Source: Flavobacteriaceae bacterium | Lineage (GTDB): Bacteria > Bacteroidota > Bacteroidia > Flavobacteriales > Flavobacteriaceae | Assembly: GCA_947457255.1 (NCBI GenBank) | Contig: CANGUZ010000007.1 | Span: 1-59,453 of the forward strand | Length of the DNA stretch: 59,453 nt | Direction: 5' to 3' | Part shown: piece after piece, positions 19,182 through 27,740 of the stretch | Layout of the letters: every line of letters starts with the position of its first letter | How positions within the stretch are numbered: position 1 is the first letter of the stretch | Notes under the pieces: model-generated | What the model was told of the DNA's origin: nothing | The model's database searches: none | What the model saw: only the letters and a program-made list of their open reading frames with translations | Position numbers and translations under genes: made by a program

Positions 19182-20429
19182 ATGAAAAAATTTATTTTTA
19201 ATTTATTTTTTTCGACTTTGTCATTATATGGATTTGCACAAGGAAATGTCTATAAACAAGAAACAGGTAAGTTCGAAGGACTTGCTATGACCCCTCCAAT
19301 GGGTTGGAATTCTTGGAATACATTCGATACAAATATTGATGAAAAATTAGTAAAAGAAACTGCCGACATTATGGTGTCTTCCGGTATGGCTATTGCTGGA
19401 TATAAATATATAGTGCTCGATGACGGCTGGATGGCTAAAGAAAGAGATCAAAATGGAAATTTAGTCACAGACTCAATTAAATTTCCTAGTGGAATGAAAT
19501 CATTAATAGAATATGTGCACTCAAAAGGATTAAAATTTGGTTTGTACAATTGTGCAGGGACAAAAACCTGTGCAGGTTATCCAGGTACAAGAGGATTTGA
19601 ATATCAGGACGCACGTTTTTATGCCGATTTAGGTATCGATTTTCTAAAATATGACTGGTGTAACACATCAGGCATTAATGCCCCAGAAGCCTTTTCAACT
19701 ATGAGTAATGCGCTTAAAACTGCTCAAAGACCTATCGTTTTTAGTCTCTGTGAATGGGGTGCAAACAAACCTTGGGAATGGGGAAAACCCATCGGAAATC
19801 TTTGGAGAATTTCAGGAGATATAGCTCCTTGCTTTGATTGTGAAGACAAACATCCAGGAAATTGGTCTACGTGGGGAGTATTGAAAATTATAGAAATGCG
19901 GAAAGACATTCGCAAATTTTCTGGACCTGATCACTGGAATGATTTTGATATGATGGAAGTAGGTAATGGAATGACAAATATTGAAGATAAAACACATTTT
20001 ACAATGTGGTGTATGATGGCTTCTCCTTTGATTGCGGGAAATGATTTTAGAAAAATGTCAAAAGAAACTCTAGCAATTTTAACAAATAAAAATTTAATTT
20101 CTGTAAACCAAGATAAGTTAGGAATTCAAGCATTCAAATTTTCTACAAAAAATGGAATAGAAGTTTGGGCAAAGCCATTATCTGATGGTGCTTGGGCAAT
20201 CACTTTTTTGAATAGAACGGAAGTCAATAAAAAAATAGATTTCGATTGGACAAAAAACCCAATTAAAGATTTGGATTTTGGATATGAAGCAGATTTTAGC
20301 TCAACCATATTCAAAATAAAAGACCTTTGGAAAAACATAGAATTAGGAACAAGTAAAAAAAGTTTTACTGACGATATCGCTTCTCACGAGGTAATAACTG
20401 TGAAATTAATTCCTCATTCTACAAATTAG
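19182..20429 (+). CDS. GH27 alpha-galactosidase, secreted
   Basis: 415 residues with a signal peptide (about 1-19, ending YGFAQG). Classic GH27 features: TPPMGWNSWNTFD at the barrel start, VLDDGWM, GLKFGLYNCAGTKTCAGYPG, the nucleophile Asp158 in FLKYDWCN and the acid/base Asp213 in WRISGDI, then DHWNDFDMMEVGN. A small C-terminal beta domain closes the protein. It hydrolyses terminal alpha-galactosyl bonds with retention. It lies 172 bases after the lipoprotein gene, a gap in which no clear promoter or terminator is seen. It is the last intact gene of the locus, before a pseudogene and a strong terminator. Confidence 0.95.
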   Translation: MKKFIFNLFFSTLSLYGFAQGNVYKQETGKFEGLAMTPPMGWNSWNTFDTNIDEKLVKETADIMVSSGMAIAGYKYIVLDDGWMAKERDQNGNLVTDSIKFPSGMKSLIEYVHSKGLKFGLYNCAGTKTCAGYPGTRGFEYQDARFYADLGIDFLKYDWCNTSGINAPEAFSTMSNALKTAQRPIVFSLCEWGANKPWEWGKPIGNLWRISGDIAPCFDCEDKHPGNWSTWGVLKIIEMRKDIRKFSGPDHWNDFDMMEVGNGMTNIEDKTHFTMWCMMASPLIAGNDFRKMSKETLAILTNKNLISVNQDKLGIQAFKFSTKNGIEVWAKPLSDGAWAITFLNRTEVNKKIDFDWTKNPIKDLDFGYEADFSSTIFKIKDLWKNIELGTSKKSFTDDIASHEVITVKLIPHSTN

Positions 20430-20430
20430 G

Positions 20431-20712
20431 ATGGTACGATTTAAAATTATCTGGCTTTTTCTTGGTATTATTTGTTCTGTTGAAACTTTTGAAGTAACAC
20501 TGCCTTAGTAGGATTACACCCCAAACAGAAATAGCTCGATTTACAATATTGTCTTAATCAAAGCTACAAAAGAATCATTAAAAAACATTCGTACATCGTC
20601 TATGCAAGTTGATTTAGTTACGGGTAGAACATATTTTTGGAAAGCACAAACTTAAGATGATTGAAAATAGCAGTTACATTCCTATTTATAGCTTTGAGGT
20701 GAATTATAAGCT
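20431..20712 (+). pseudogene. Decayed copy of the fibronectin-type lipoprotein gene
   Basis: From about 20562 the DNA closely matches the 3' end of the gene at 18311-19009: a readable TKESLKNIRTSSMQV and TYFWKAQT match AKESLKNISTSSVQV and TYFWRVQT, and IPIYSFEVN matches SPIYSFRVN. The copy has in-frame stops after KAQT and needs a one-base frame change before the last block. The start at 20431 (MVRFKIIWLFLGIICS, stop at 20506) resembles the lipoprotein signal peptide with the lipobox mostly gone. The middle of the gene is deleted. It fills the 425-base gap between the GH27 gene and the terminator. Confidence 0.8.
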
Positions 20713-20797
20713 GTATAAAGGTATTAAAATTTGAATTAGAAATGAATCTCGTTTAAAAATTAATGAAAATTTTCTAAAGATACACTATATCGAATTT

Positions 20798-20837
20798 ATA
20801 TAAAATCCCAAACTCTTTAAAATTTGGGATTTTATAT
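20798..20837. terminator. Bidirectional terminator between the glycan locus and odhB
   Basis: Stem built from AAAATCCCAAA and TTTGGGATTTT with A and T runs on both sides, so it can stop transcripts from either strand. It separates the plus-strand glycan locus from the minus-strand odhB. Confidence 0.8.
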
Positions 20838-20854
20838 TTTCATTTTGGGTTAAA

Positions 20855-22081
20855 TTACAATTCAAATGCTTTTTTGGGATTATTATCGCAGAGTAATTCT
20901 ACTGGATTTTCCAACGCTTCTTTAACGGCAACCAAGAAACCAACAGACTCACGACCATCAATAATTCTGTGATCATAGGATAATGCCACGTACATCATTG
21001 GGTGAATTTCTACTTTGCCATTTACTGCAATAGGTCGCTCAATAATATTGTGCATTCCTAATATGCCTGATTGCGGAGGATTAATAATTGGTGTACTTAA
21101 CATACTTCCAAAAACACCTCCGTTAGTAATGGTAAATGTTCCGCCGGTCATATCATCAACGGTTATTTGTCCGTCGCGGGCTTTTATAGCTAATCTTTTT
21201 ATATCAGCTTCTATTCCTCTGAAAGTTAAATTTTCTGCGTTTCTTACTACTGGAACCATTAACCCTTTTGGCCCTGAAACGGCTATAGAGATATCGCAAA
21301 AATCGAATCCTATTTTATAATCACCATCCATCATAGAGTTTACATCAGGATACAATTGTAAAGCTCTTGTAACTGCTTTTGTAAAAAAGGACATATAACC
21401 CAAACCTACTCCACCGTGTTTTGCTTTAAATGCGTCTTTGTACTCGTTTCTTAAGGTATTAATTGGCGTCATGTTTACTTCATTAAAAGTAGTTAACATG
21501 GCAGTCTCATTTTTTGCAGCTACCAATCTTTCGGCTACTTTTCGACGTAACATAGATAACTTTGTTCTTTCAGTACCACGAGACCCTCCTGTTGGAGTTC
21601 CCATTGATGGGACAGCATTAACCGCATCGTCTTTAGTGATTCTTCCGTCTTTTCCTGTGCCAACTATATCAGAAGGTTGAATGTTTTTCTCTTCTAATAT
21701 TTTTCTAGCAGCAGGAGAAGGCGTTTGGGATGCATAAGTTGTAGGTGCCGCTACAGGTTTAACTGAATCTGCCTTTACTTCAGCTTTTGGGGCTTCAATT
21801 GGTTTTACAATTTCGGTAGCTGTAGCAGCTCCTGATGGTTTAGCAGCCCCTGTATCTATTAAGCAAACTACTGCCCCAACAGCAACAGCGTCGCCTTCTT
21901 CAGCTTTTAGCGTTATGATTCCGCTAGCTTCTGCTGGCAATTCTAAAGTTGCTTTATCAGAATCAACCTCAGCAATGGCTTGGTCTTTTTCTACATAATC
22001 TCCATCTTTTACTAACCATGTTGCAATTTCAACTTCTTTTATTGATTCCCCTGGCGATGGGACTTTCATTTCTAAAATCAT
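20855..22081 (-). CDS. odhB: 2-oxoglutarate dehydrogenase E2, dihydrolipoyl succinyltransferase
   Basis: 408 residues, close to the usual 400. An N-terminal lipoyl domain (about 1-77) carries the lipoylated Lys43 in [11 protein letters not shown]. An Ala/Pro linker follows, then the peripheral-subunit-binding domain (about 118-153, [13 protein letters not shown]...GRITKDDAV) and the catalytic acyltransferase domain (about 180-408) with the active-site His371 and Asp375 in SYDHRIIDG. It transfers the succinyl group to CoA in the TCA cycle, in the cytoplasm. It follows the E1 gene by 72 bases in the same operon; the shared E3 is not in this window. Confidence 0.95.
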   Translation of the reverse strand: MILEMKVPSPGESIKEVEIATWLVKDGDYVEKDQAIAEVDSDKATLELPAEASGIITLKAEEGDAVAVGAVVCLIDTGAAKPSGAATATEIVKPIEAPKAEVKADSVKPVAAPTTYASQTPSPAARKILEEKNIQPSDIVGTGKDGRITKDDAVNAVPSMGTPTGGSRGTERTKLSMLRRKVAERLVAAKNETAMLTTFNEVNMTPINTLRNEYKDAFKAKHGGVGLGYMSFFTKAVTRALQLYPDVNSMMDGDYKIGFDFCDISIAVSGPKGLMVPVVRNAENLTFRGIEADIKRLAIKARDGQITVDDMTGGTFTITNGGVFGSMLSTPIINPPQSGILGMHNIIERPIAVNGKVEIHPMMYVALSYDHRIIDGRESVGFLVAVKEALENPVELLCDNNPKKAFEL

Positions 22082-22153
22082 AATTTTTTTGTTTACTATT
22101 TTGGTTATTTAATGATAAAAGTTCTAAACAGAAATTTTAAACCTTAAACTATT

Positions 22154-24925
22154 TTATCGATATAAATCTTTATCAAAAACCATTTTTATGGCATCAGCAT
22201 GACGACGTTTGGCTCTGGTGTAACTTCCTGCTGCTGGTGCTGCATAAGCTTTTAGCGAGGCTAATCTCCATTTTACTAAGTCAAAATTCATCAATAAATA
22301 ACTATAAGCCCCCATGTTTTTTGGCTCTTCTTGTGCCCAAACATAATCATTGGCATTTGGATATTTTGCAATTATTTCTTTTAATTGATCTACCGGTAAT
22401 GGGAATAATTGTTCAATTCTTACCACTGCCACATCTTTACGACCATTATTCTCTCTTTCAGCAGTAATATCATAATAGAATTTTCCTGTACAGAAAACTA
22501 GTGTTTTTACATCAGCCTTATTTACTGTAATGTCGTCAAATGTTTCTTGAAAACTTCCGTTTGCCAACTCTTCTTGTGTAGAGACACATCTTGGGTCTCG
22601 CAACAAACTTTTGGGAGTAAATACAACTAATGGTTTGCGGTAATTGGTTAACATTTGTCTTCGTAACAAATGAAAAAAGTTAGCTGGAGTGGTACAATTC
22701 GTTACAAACATATTATGTCTGGCGCACAATTGTAAATAACGCTCCATTCTTGCTGAAGAGTGCTCAGCTCCTTGCCCTTCATATCCATGAGGCAACAACA
22801 TAACGATGCCATTTTGGTTGTTCCATTTGTCTTCTCCACATGAAATGTATTGGTCAATCATGATTTGGGCTCCATTACTAAAATCACCAAATTGTGCTTC
22901 CCAAATGGTTAAGGATTTAGGATTAGCCAATGCATATCCGTAATCAAACCCTAAAACACCATATTCTGACAGCAAAGAGTTAAAAATATTAAACCTGCCT
23001 TTTTTGTTTTTTATGTTATTTAATAAAACAACTTCTTCTTCAGAATCTTCTACTTTTACTACTGCATGACGATGAGAAAAAGTACCTCGCTCGACATCTT
23101 GTCCTGAAATACGAACATCATATCCTTCCGTTAATAAAGTTCCATAAGCTAACGTTTCTGCGGTTCCCCAATCAATTGTGTTGTTTTCGTACATGGTTTT
23201 ACGATCGGTAACAATTTTAGAAATTTTGTTGATGAATTTCTTATCGGATGGTAAAGTAGAAACAGTTTCGATTATAGCATCTAAAACATTTTTATTAACT
23301 TTAGTACCTATTTTTTGAAGCATTTGAGTATCGGTAACTTGCTCGAAACCTTTCCATTCATTTTGCATAAATGGTGTTATTACAGTCAAATTCTTTTTTC
23401 TAGATTCTTGCAGATTATCATCTAAATCTTGCTTGTAAGCGGTTTCTAAATCTTTTACAAAATTAGCTTCAATAACTCCTTCCGCTAATAATTTAGCAGC
23501 ATAGATATCTCTTGGGTTTTGATGTTTTGCAATAATTTTATATAAAACAGGTTGTGTAAATCGAGGCTCATCACCTTCGTTATGACCGTATTTTCTATAT
23601 CCTAATAAATCGATAAAAACATCACTGCCAAATTGCATTCTGTAATCTAATGCAAATGACATCGCGTGGACAACTGCTTCTGCATCGTCAGCATTAACGT
23701 GTAAAACAGGTGACAAAGTTACTTTTGCAACGTCTGTACAATATTTAGAGGAACGTGCGTCTAAGTAATTGGTTGTAAAACCTACTTGATTGTTGATTAC
23801 AACATGAATTGTACCGCCTGTTTTGTAACCGTCTAATTGCGCCATCTGTATGATTTCATAAAGAATACCTTGACCAGCTATTGCTGCATCACCGTGAACG
23901 GCAATGGGTAATACTTTCGAGAAATCGTTAGAAAAATATTTATCTTGTTTAGCTCTTGCAATACCTTCTATTACAGCGCCTACAGTTTCTAAATGCGATG
24001 GATTTGGCGCTAAATTGATGTTTATTTTTTTTCCTGTACTTGTTACTTTATCTGCGGTAAGCCCTAAATGGTATTTAACATCACCATCAAAGTACTCTTG
24101 ATCATAATCTTTTCCATCAAACTCCCCAAAAATATCTTGAGTAGATTTTCCGAAAATATTTGCTAAAACATTTAATCGCCCGCGGTGAGCCATTCCCATT
24201 ACAAATTGCTCTACCCCTTTTTCGGCTGCTTTTTCAATTAAAGCATCTAAAGCAGGAATTATAGATTCTCCGCCTTCTAATGAAAATCGTTTTTGACCAA
24301 CATATTTGGTGTGCAAAAAGTTCTCGAAAGAAACTGCTTGGTTTAATTTATTAAGAATTGCCTTTTTTTCATCTGTTGAAAAATTAGGTTGATTATCGTT
24401 TTTGCCAATTTTACTTTGAATCCATTCTATCACCTCAGGATTTCTGATATACATGTATTCAACACCAATGTGTTGGCAGTAAATAGAGTCAAGATGTTTT
24501 ATAATTTCTTTTAATGAACAAGGTTGTATTTTAATGACTTTTGCTGCATCAAAAACAGTATTCATATCAGCCTCTGAAAGACCAAAATTTACAATATCTA
24601 ATGATGGAGAAGATGATCTTCTTTCGCGAACTGGATTTGTTTTCGTAAATAAATGACCTCTAGTTCGATAACCGTCAATTAGTTTTAATACTTTAAACTC
24701 TTTTTGAAGTTTTTCTGAGACATGAATGCTTTCCACATCACTTGCGGCTGCGTTAGCTAAAAAAGTAACTGGATTCTCATCACTATAAATAGTTGAACCA
24801 AAATCGAAACCTTGAAAAAAGCTTCTCCAGCTAGGTTCTACACTATCTGGATTGTCAGTATATTGGTCGTACAATTGGGCAAAAAATTCAGTGTGGGCTG
24901 CGTTTAAAAATGAAAACCTATCCAT
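22154..24925 (-). CDS. odhA: 2-oxoglutarate dehydrogenase E1 component
   Basis: 923 residues, the normal size for the homodimeric thiamine-diphosphate E1. The N-terminus has the short E2-binding segment (SFLNAAHTEFFAQLYDQY) of this family. Thiamine-site and substrate segments are clear: GMAHRGRLNVLANI, HGDAAIAGQG, NNQVGFTTN and LLPHGYEGQGAEHSSAR. It decarboxylates 2-oxoglutarate and passes the succinyl group to the lipoyl arm of E2. First gene of the odhA-odhB operon, with a promoter-like sequence about 40 bases upstream. Confidence 0.95.
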   Translation of the reverse strand: MDRFSFLNAAHTEFFAQLYDQYTDNPDSVEPSWRSFFQGFDFGSTIYSDENPVTFLANAAASDVESIHVSEKLQKEFKVLKLIDGYRTRGHLFTKTNPVRERRSSSPSLDIVNFGLSEADMNTVFDAAKVIKIQPCSLKEIIKHLDSIYCQHIGVEYMYIRNPEVIEWIQSKIGKNDNQPNFSTDEKKAILNKLNQAVSFENFLHTKYVGQKRFSLEGGESIIPALDALIEKAAEKGVEQFVMGMAHRGRLNVLANIFGKSTQDIFGEFDGKDYDQEYFDGDVKYHLGLTADKVTSTGKKININLAPNPSHLETVGAVIEGIARAKQDKYFSNDFSKVLPIAVHGDAAIAGQGILYEIIQMAQLDGYKTGGTIHVVINNQVGFTTNYLDARSSKYCTDVAKVTLSPVLHVNADDAEAVVHAMSFALDYRMQFGSDVFIDLLGYRKYGHNEGDEPRFTQPVLYKIIAKHQNPRDIYAAKLLAEGVIEANFVKDLETAYKQDLDDNLQESRKKNLTVITPFMQNEWKGFEQVTDTQMLQKIGTKVNKNVLDAIIETVSTLPSDKKFINKISKIVTDRKTMYENNTIDWGTAETLAYGTLLTEGYDVRISGQDVERGTFSHRHAVVKVEDSEEEVVLLNNIKNKKGRFNIFNSLLSEYGVLGFDYGYALANPKSLTIWEAQFGDFSNGAQIMIDQYISCGEDKWNNQNGIVMLLPHGYEGQGAEHSSARMERYLQLCARHNMFVTNCTTPANFFHLLRRQMLTNYRKPLVVFTPKSLLRDPRCVSTQEELANGSFQETFDDITVNKADVKTLVFCTGKFYYDITAERENNGRKDVAVVRIEQLFPLPVDQLKEIIAKYPNANDYVWAQEEPKNMGAYSYLLMNFDLVKWRLASLKAYAAPAAGSYTRAKRRHADAIKMVFDKDLYR

Positions 24926-24964
24926 AATTGATTATTAATAACCTGATTTGTTAAAAATGCATGG

Positions 24965-24995
24965 CAAAAGTACAATAAATCAATATATTTATAAA
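24965..24995 (-). promoter_or_regulatory. Probable promoter of odhA
   Basis: Minus strand: TTTA at 24995-24992 (3 of 4 to the -33 TTTG), 19 bases, then TACTTTTG at 24972-24965, a full match to the Bacteroidetes -7 TAnnTTTG. The start codon follows after 39 bases. Confidence 0.5.
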
Positions 24996-25041
24996 TTTTT
25001 TTAGATACTTTTATGTTTTAAAAATTAAACTATAAATATGC

Positions 25042-25590
25042 ATGAAAAAAACGCTTTCTTTTAAATATTTAAAGTCACTATTTATATTTTTTGGATTAAT
25101 TATTTCATTCTTTTCAAGCGCTCAAACTTCAGTTAACGCATCGAAAAATAAAAGTGAGTTTTGGCAAAAAGTACAGTTTGGAGGTGGAGTTGGATTAAGT
25201 TTTGGTAATAGGTTTACAGATATTACTTTAGCGCCAAATGCTATTTACAATTTTAATAAATACGTAGCGCTAGGTGTTGGTTTACAAGGAGGTTATGTTT
25301 CGAACAAAAATGTTTTTACTTCAATTCATTATGGAGCCAGTTTGATAACGCTTCTAAATCCTATTGAAGAAATACAACTTTCAGTAGAATTAGAACAAAT
25401 CAGAGTAAATAATGAATTCAAGTCGTTTTCGGGGAATTTTAAAGACAATTTCTGGAATACCGGTTTGTTTCTTGGAGGTGGTTATAGAACAGGGAATGTA
25501 ATAGTTGGTATGAGATATAATATACTGCACAACTCAAACAACAATGTTTATAATGAGGCTTTTATGCCGTTTGTTAGAGTGTTCTTTTAA
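25042..25590 (+). CDS. Probable small outer-membrane beta-barrel protein
   Basis: 182 residues. A signal peptide (about 1-28, ending FFSSAQT) is followed by alternating hydrophobic/polar strands rich in Gly and aromatic residues, among them FGGGVGLSFGNR, YVALGVGLQGGYV and NVIVGMRYNIL, ending in Phe (FVRVFF) as outer-membrane barrels do. An eight-stranded barrel would fit the length. No specific function is recognisable. It stands alone, divergent from odhA and convergent with the gene at 25623. Confidence 0.65.
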   Translation: MKKTLSFKYLKSLFIFFGLIISFFSSAQTSVNASKNKSEFWQKVQFGGGVGLSFGNRFTDITLAPNAIYNFNKYVALGVGLQGGYVSNKNVFTSIHYGASLITLLNPIEEIQLSVELEQIRVNNEFKSFSGNFKDNFWNTGLFLGGGYRTGNVIVGMRYNILHNSNNNVYNEAFMPFVRVFF

Positions 25591-25622
25591 AGTAAACTAT
25601 TTGATTTATAGACAAAAAAGTA

Positions 25623-25976
25623 TTATCGATACTTATTTTTAAACCACACTTTTTGCCATTCTCTTCTTAAAATTAAATAGGTAACTTGTTCTGATAAAAC
25701 AATAATATCCGACCCGTCTAATTTTCTAATTTGATCTTCTGGCACATCAATTATATAGAGCAAGTTTAAATACTCGGCAAATTTGTATTGAATTAACCTA
25801 TATATTTTCTCGTGCAATTGAATTTTTAATTCATTTGGAGAGATGCTCTTTGGAAAATCTATTCCTTCGTTTGCCAAATTAAAATCTTTATTGATTTGCT
25901 CAATCAATTTAAGGTATAAATTTTCTTTTTCTGCCTCAGAAAGTAATAAATCAGTATTTAGCGGAGCAATGAACAA
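25623..25976 (-). CDS. Hypothetical protein following the polyprenyl synthetase gene
   Basis: 117 residues, predicted soluble and mostly helical (LSEAEKENLYLKLIEQINKDFNLAN, then QLHEKIYRLIQYKFAEYLNLLY), with no signal peptide and no known catalytic motif. It lies 27 bases downstream of the polyprenyl synthetase gene in the same direction and is probably co-transcribed. I recognise no family by name. The regular composition and intact frame support a real gene. Confidence 0.65.
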   Translation of the reverse strand: MFIAPLNTDLLLSEAEKENLYLKLIEQINKDFNLANEGIDFPKSISPNELKIQLHEKIYRLIQYKFAEYLNLLYIIDVPEDQIRKLDGSDIIVLSEQVTYLILRREWQKVWFKNKYR

Positions 25977-26003
25977 AATGATTTTATTAAGTATTAATGA
26001 AAT

Positions 26004-26978
26004 TTAAACTTTTCTAGCCATTAGGTTTTCACCAAAAGATTTCAGTTTGTCCTTTTTAGTATTATCAATATTTATTTTTTGGAGGGTTTCAAAAGCCTTG
26101 AATGTATAGTCTTGAATGGCTTGCTTTGTAGCACTCGAGGCTCCAGATGTGTTAAAAATATTCTTAACTGTATTTATTTTCTCGAAATTGTCTTCTAAAT
26201 GTATGGAAAATAATTGAGTTAATTGCAACTTATCTGATGGAGAAGCAAATTCAATTGCCTTCAAATATAAATAGGTTTTCTTATTTTCTATAATATCGCC
26301 ACCTACTTGCTTTCCGAAGGTTTCTGGATCGCCAAAGGCATCTAAATAATCATCCTGCAATTGAAAAGCCAAGCCTAAATTTAAACCGAAATCATATATT
26401 AAATTGGCATTTTCTGTTGAGGTTTCTGCAATTATGGCACCCATTTTCATAGCAGCACCCACAAGAACAGCGGTTTTATATTGAATCATTTTTAAATATT
26501 CAGGAATGGTAACGTCTTCTCTAATTTCAAAATCGACGTCCCATTGTTGTCCTTCACAAACTTCGAGTGCTGTTTTACTAAATAATTTTGCTAAATCTTT
26601 AAAAATAGCAGGCTCATATCTTTCAAAGTATTGATAGGCTAAAATAAGCATTGCGTCACCAGAAAGAATTCCAGTATTGATATCCCATTTTTCGTGAACG
26701 GTTTCGTTTCCTCTCCTCAAAGGTGCAGCATCCATTATATCATCGTGAATAAGAGAAAAATTATGAAAAACTTCAACCGCTAATGCTGCAGGAAGGGCTT
26801 TCTTATAATCGACATCAAAAACCTCAGCACTCATTAATGTTAAAACTGGGCGCATTCGTTTCCCGCCAAGTTTTAAGATATAATGTATCGGCTCATAAAG
26901 ATTTCGAGGTTCTTTTTCTTCGTATTGCTCTTGCAAATAATCTGAAATAAACTGCTGATATTCGAAAATGGAATGCAT
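26004..26978 (-). CDS. Trans-polyprenyl diphosphate synthase
   Basis: 324 residues, an all-helical isoprenoid synthase. Both aspartate-rich motifs are intact: DDIMD (79-83) and DDYLD (209-213), which bind the magnesium-diphosphate of the allylic substrate. GGKRMRP (38-44) and Lys/Gln residues in FQLQDD are also typical. It condenses isopentenyl diphosphate onto an allylic primer, for quinone side chains or other isoprenoids; product length cannot be fixed from sequence alone. It is divergent from the tetR gene and is followed by the hypothetical gene at 25623. Confidence 0.9.
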   Translation of the reverse strand: MHSIFEYQQFISDYLQEQYEEKEPRNLYEPIHYILKLGGKRMRPVLTLMSAEVFDVDYKKALPAALAVEVFHNFSLIHDDIMDAAPLRRGNETVHEKWDINTGILSGDAMLILAYQYFERYEPAIFKDLAKLFSKTALEVCEGQQWDVDFEIREDVTIPEYLKMIQYKTAVLVGAAMKMGAIIAETSTENANLIYDFGLNLGLAFQLQDDYLDAFGDPETFGKQVGGDIIENKKTYLYLKAIEFASPSDKLQLTQLFSIHLEDNFEKINTVKNIFNTSGASSATKQAIQDYTFKAFETLQKINIDNTKKDKLKSFGENLMARKV

Positions 26979-27065
26979 GCTATTAATTTTTTGCTAATTT
27001 ACAGTATTCATACTTCTATACAAACTGCTATTCTTAATCATATGTTAAATAATTGTAAATACTTT

Positions 27066-27105
27066 GGAAACTATTTTGGTATTCAAAGTTTCCTATTTAA
27101 ATTTG
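27066..27105 (+). promoter_or_regulatory. Promoter with overlapping inverted repeat in front of the tetR-efflux operon
   Basis: TTTG (27075-27078), 19 bases, TAAATTTG (27098-27105), an exact match to the Bacteroidetes promoter, 32 bases before the chosen tetR start. The inverted repeat GGAAACT (27066-27072) / AGTTTCC (27087-27093) brackets the -33 box. This would suit an autoregulatory TetR operator. Confidence 0.6.
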
Positions 27106-27137
27106 CACCCACTTATAAATTTAGTTGTTGTTTAGTG

Positions 27138-27734
27138 ATGAAAGAAAAGATAATATCAAAAGCTAGTGAATTGTTTTTAAAACTTGGTTTTAAAAGCATT
27201 ACTATGGATGATATTGCCGCAGACATGTGCATTTCTAAAAAAACAATTTACAAATATTTTTGCAATAAAGAAGTGCTAATTGAAGAAAGTACGACTATGG
27301 TTCATAAACAAATTCATGAAAGTATTAATACTATTATTTGTCATAACCATAATGCGATAGAAGAGAATTTTGAAATTAGAAAAATGTTTAAAGAAATGTT
27401 TAAAGTTTCAGATACTTCACCAATTTATCAATTAAAAAAGCACTATCCAGATATTTATGAAAAAGTAATTAAAAGAGAAATTGATGAATGCAAATCTGTG
27501 TTTAAACAAAACATAGAAAAAGGCATAACTCAAGGGTATTATCGAGAAGGAATTAATATAGAAAGTTTTATTCGATTTTACTACACTATAATTTTTAACA
27601 TTAATGAAACTACAATATCTGAAAAAGAAGCTCAAAAATTAGAACTCGAAGCCTTAGAATACCATACCAGAGCGATGGCAACTCCAAAAGGAATTATTGA
27701 ACTAGAGAAACATTTACAAAACCTTAATATATAA
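27138..27734 (+). CDS. TetR/AcrR-family transcriptional regulator of the efflux operon
   Basis: 198 residues from the ATG at 27138 (MKEKIISKASELF). The frame is open further upstream, but that stretch crosses the promoter and the start of the divergent gene and has no TetR homology. The helix-turn-helix (about 5-50) reads FLKLGFKSITMDDIAADMCISKKTIYKYF, the standard TetR DNA-binding form. The rest is the helical ligand/dimer domain. It starts a transcription unit with tolC, MFP and RND genes (6 bases to the next start), so it most likely represses its own efflux operon until a toxic ligand binds. Confidence 0.9.
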   Translation: MKEKIISKASELFLKLGFKSITMDDIAADMCISKKTIYKYFCNKEVLIEESTTMVHKQIHESINTIICHNHNAIEENFEIRKMFKEMFKVSDTSPIYQLKKHYPDIYEKVIKREIDECKSVFKQNIEKGITQGYYREGINIESFIRFYYTIIFNINETTISEKEAQKLELEALEYHTRAMATPKGIIELEKHLQNLNI

Positions 27735-27740
27735 TCATCA

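Noticed and set aside
26973..27137. N-terminal extension of the TetR protein from an earlier start
   Set aside because: It overlaps the start of the divergent synthetase gene and the exact promoter at 27075-27105, and has no TetR-like sequence.
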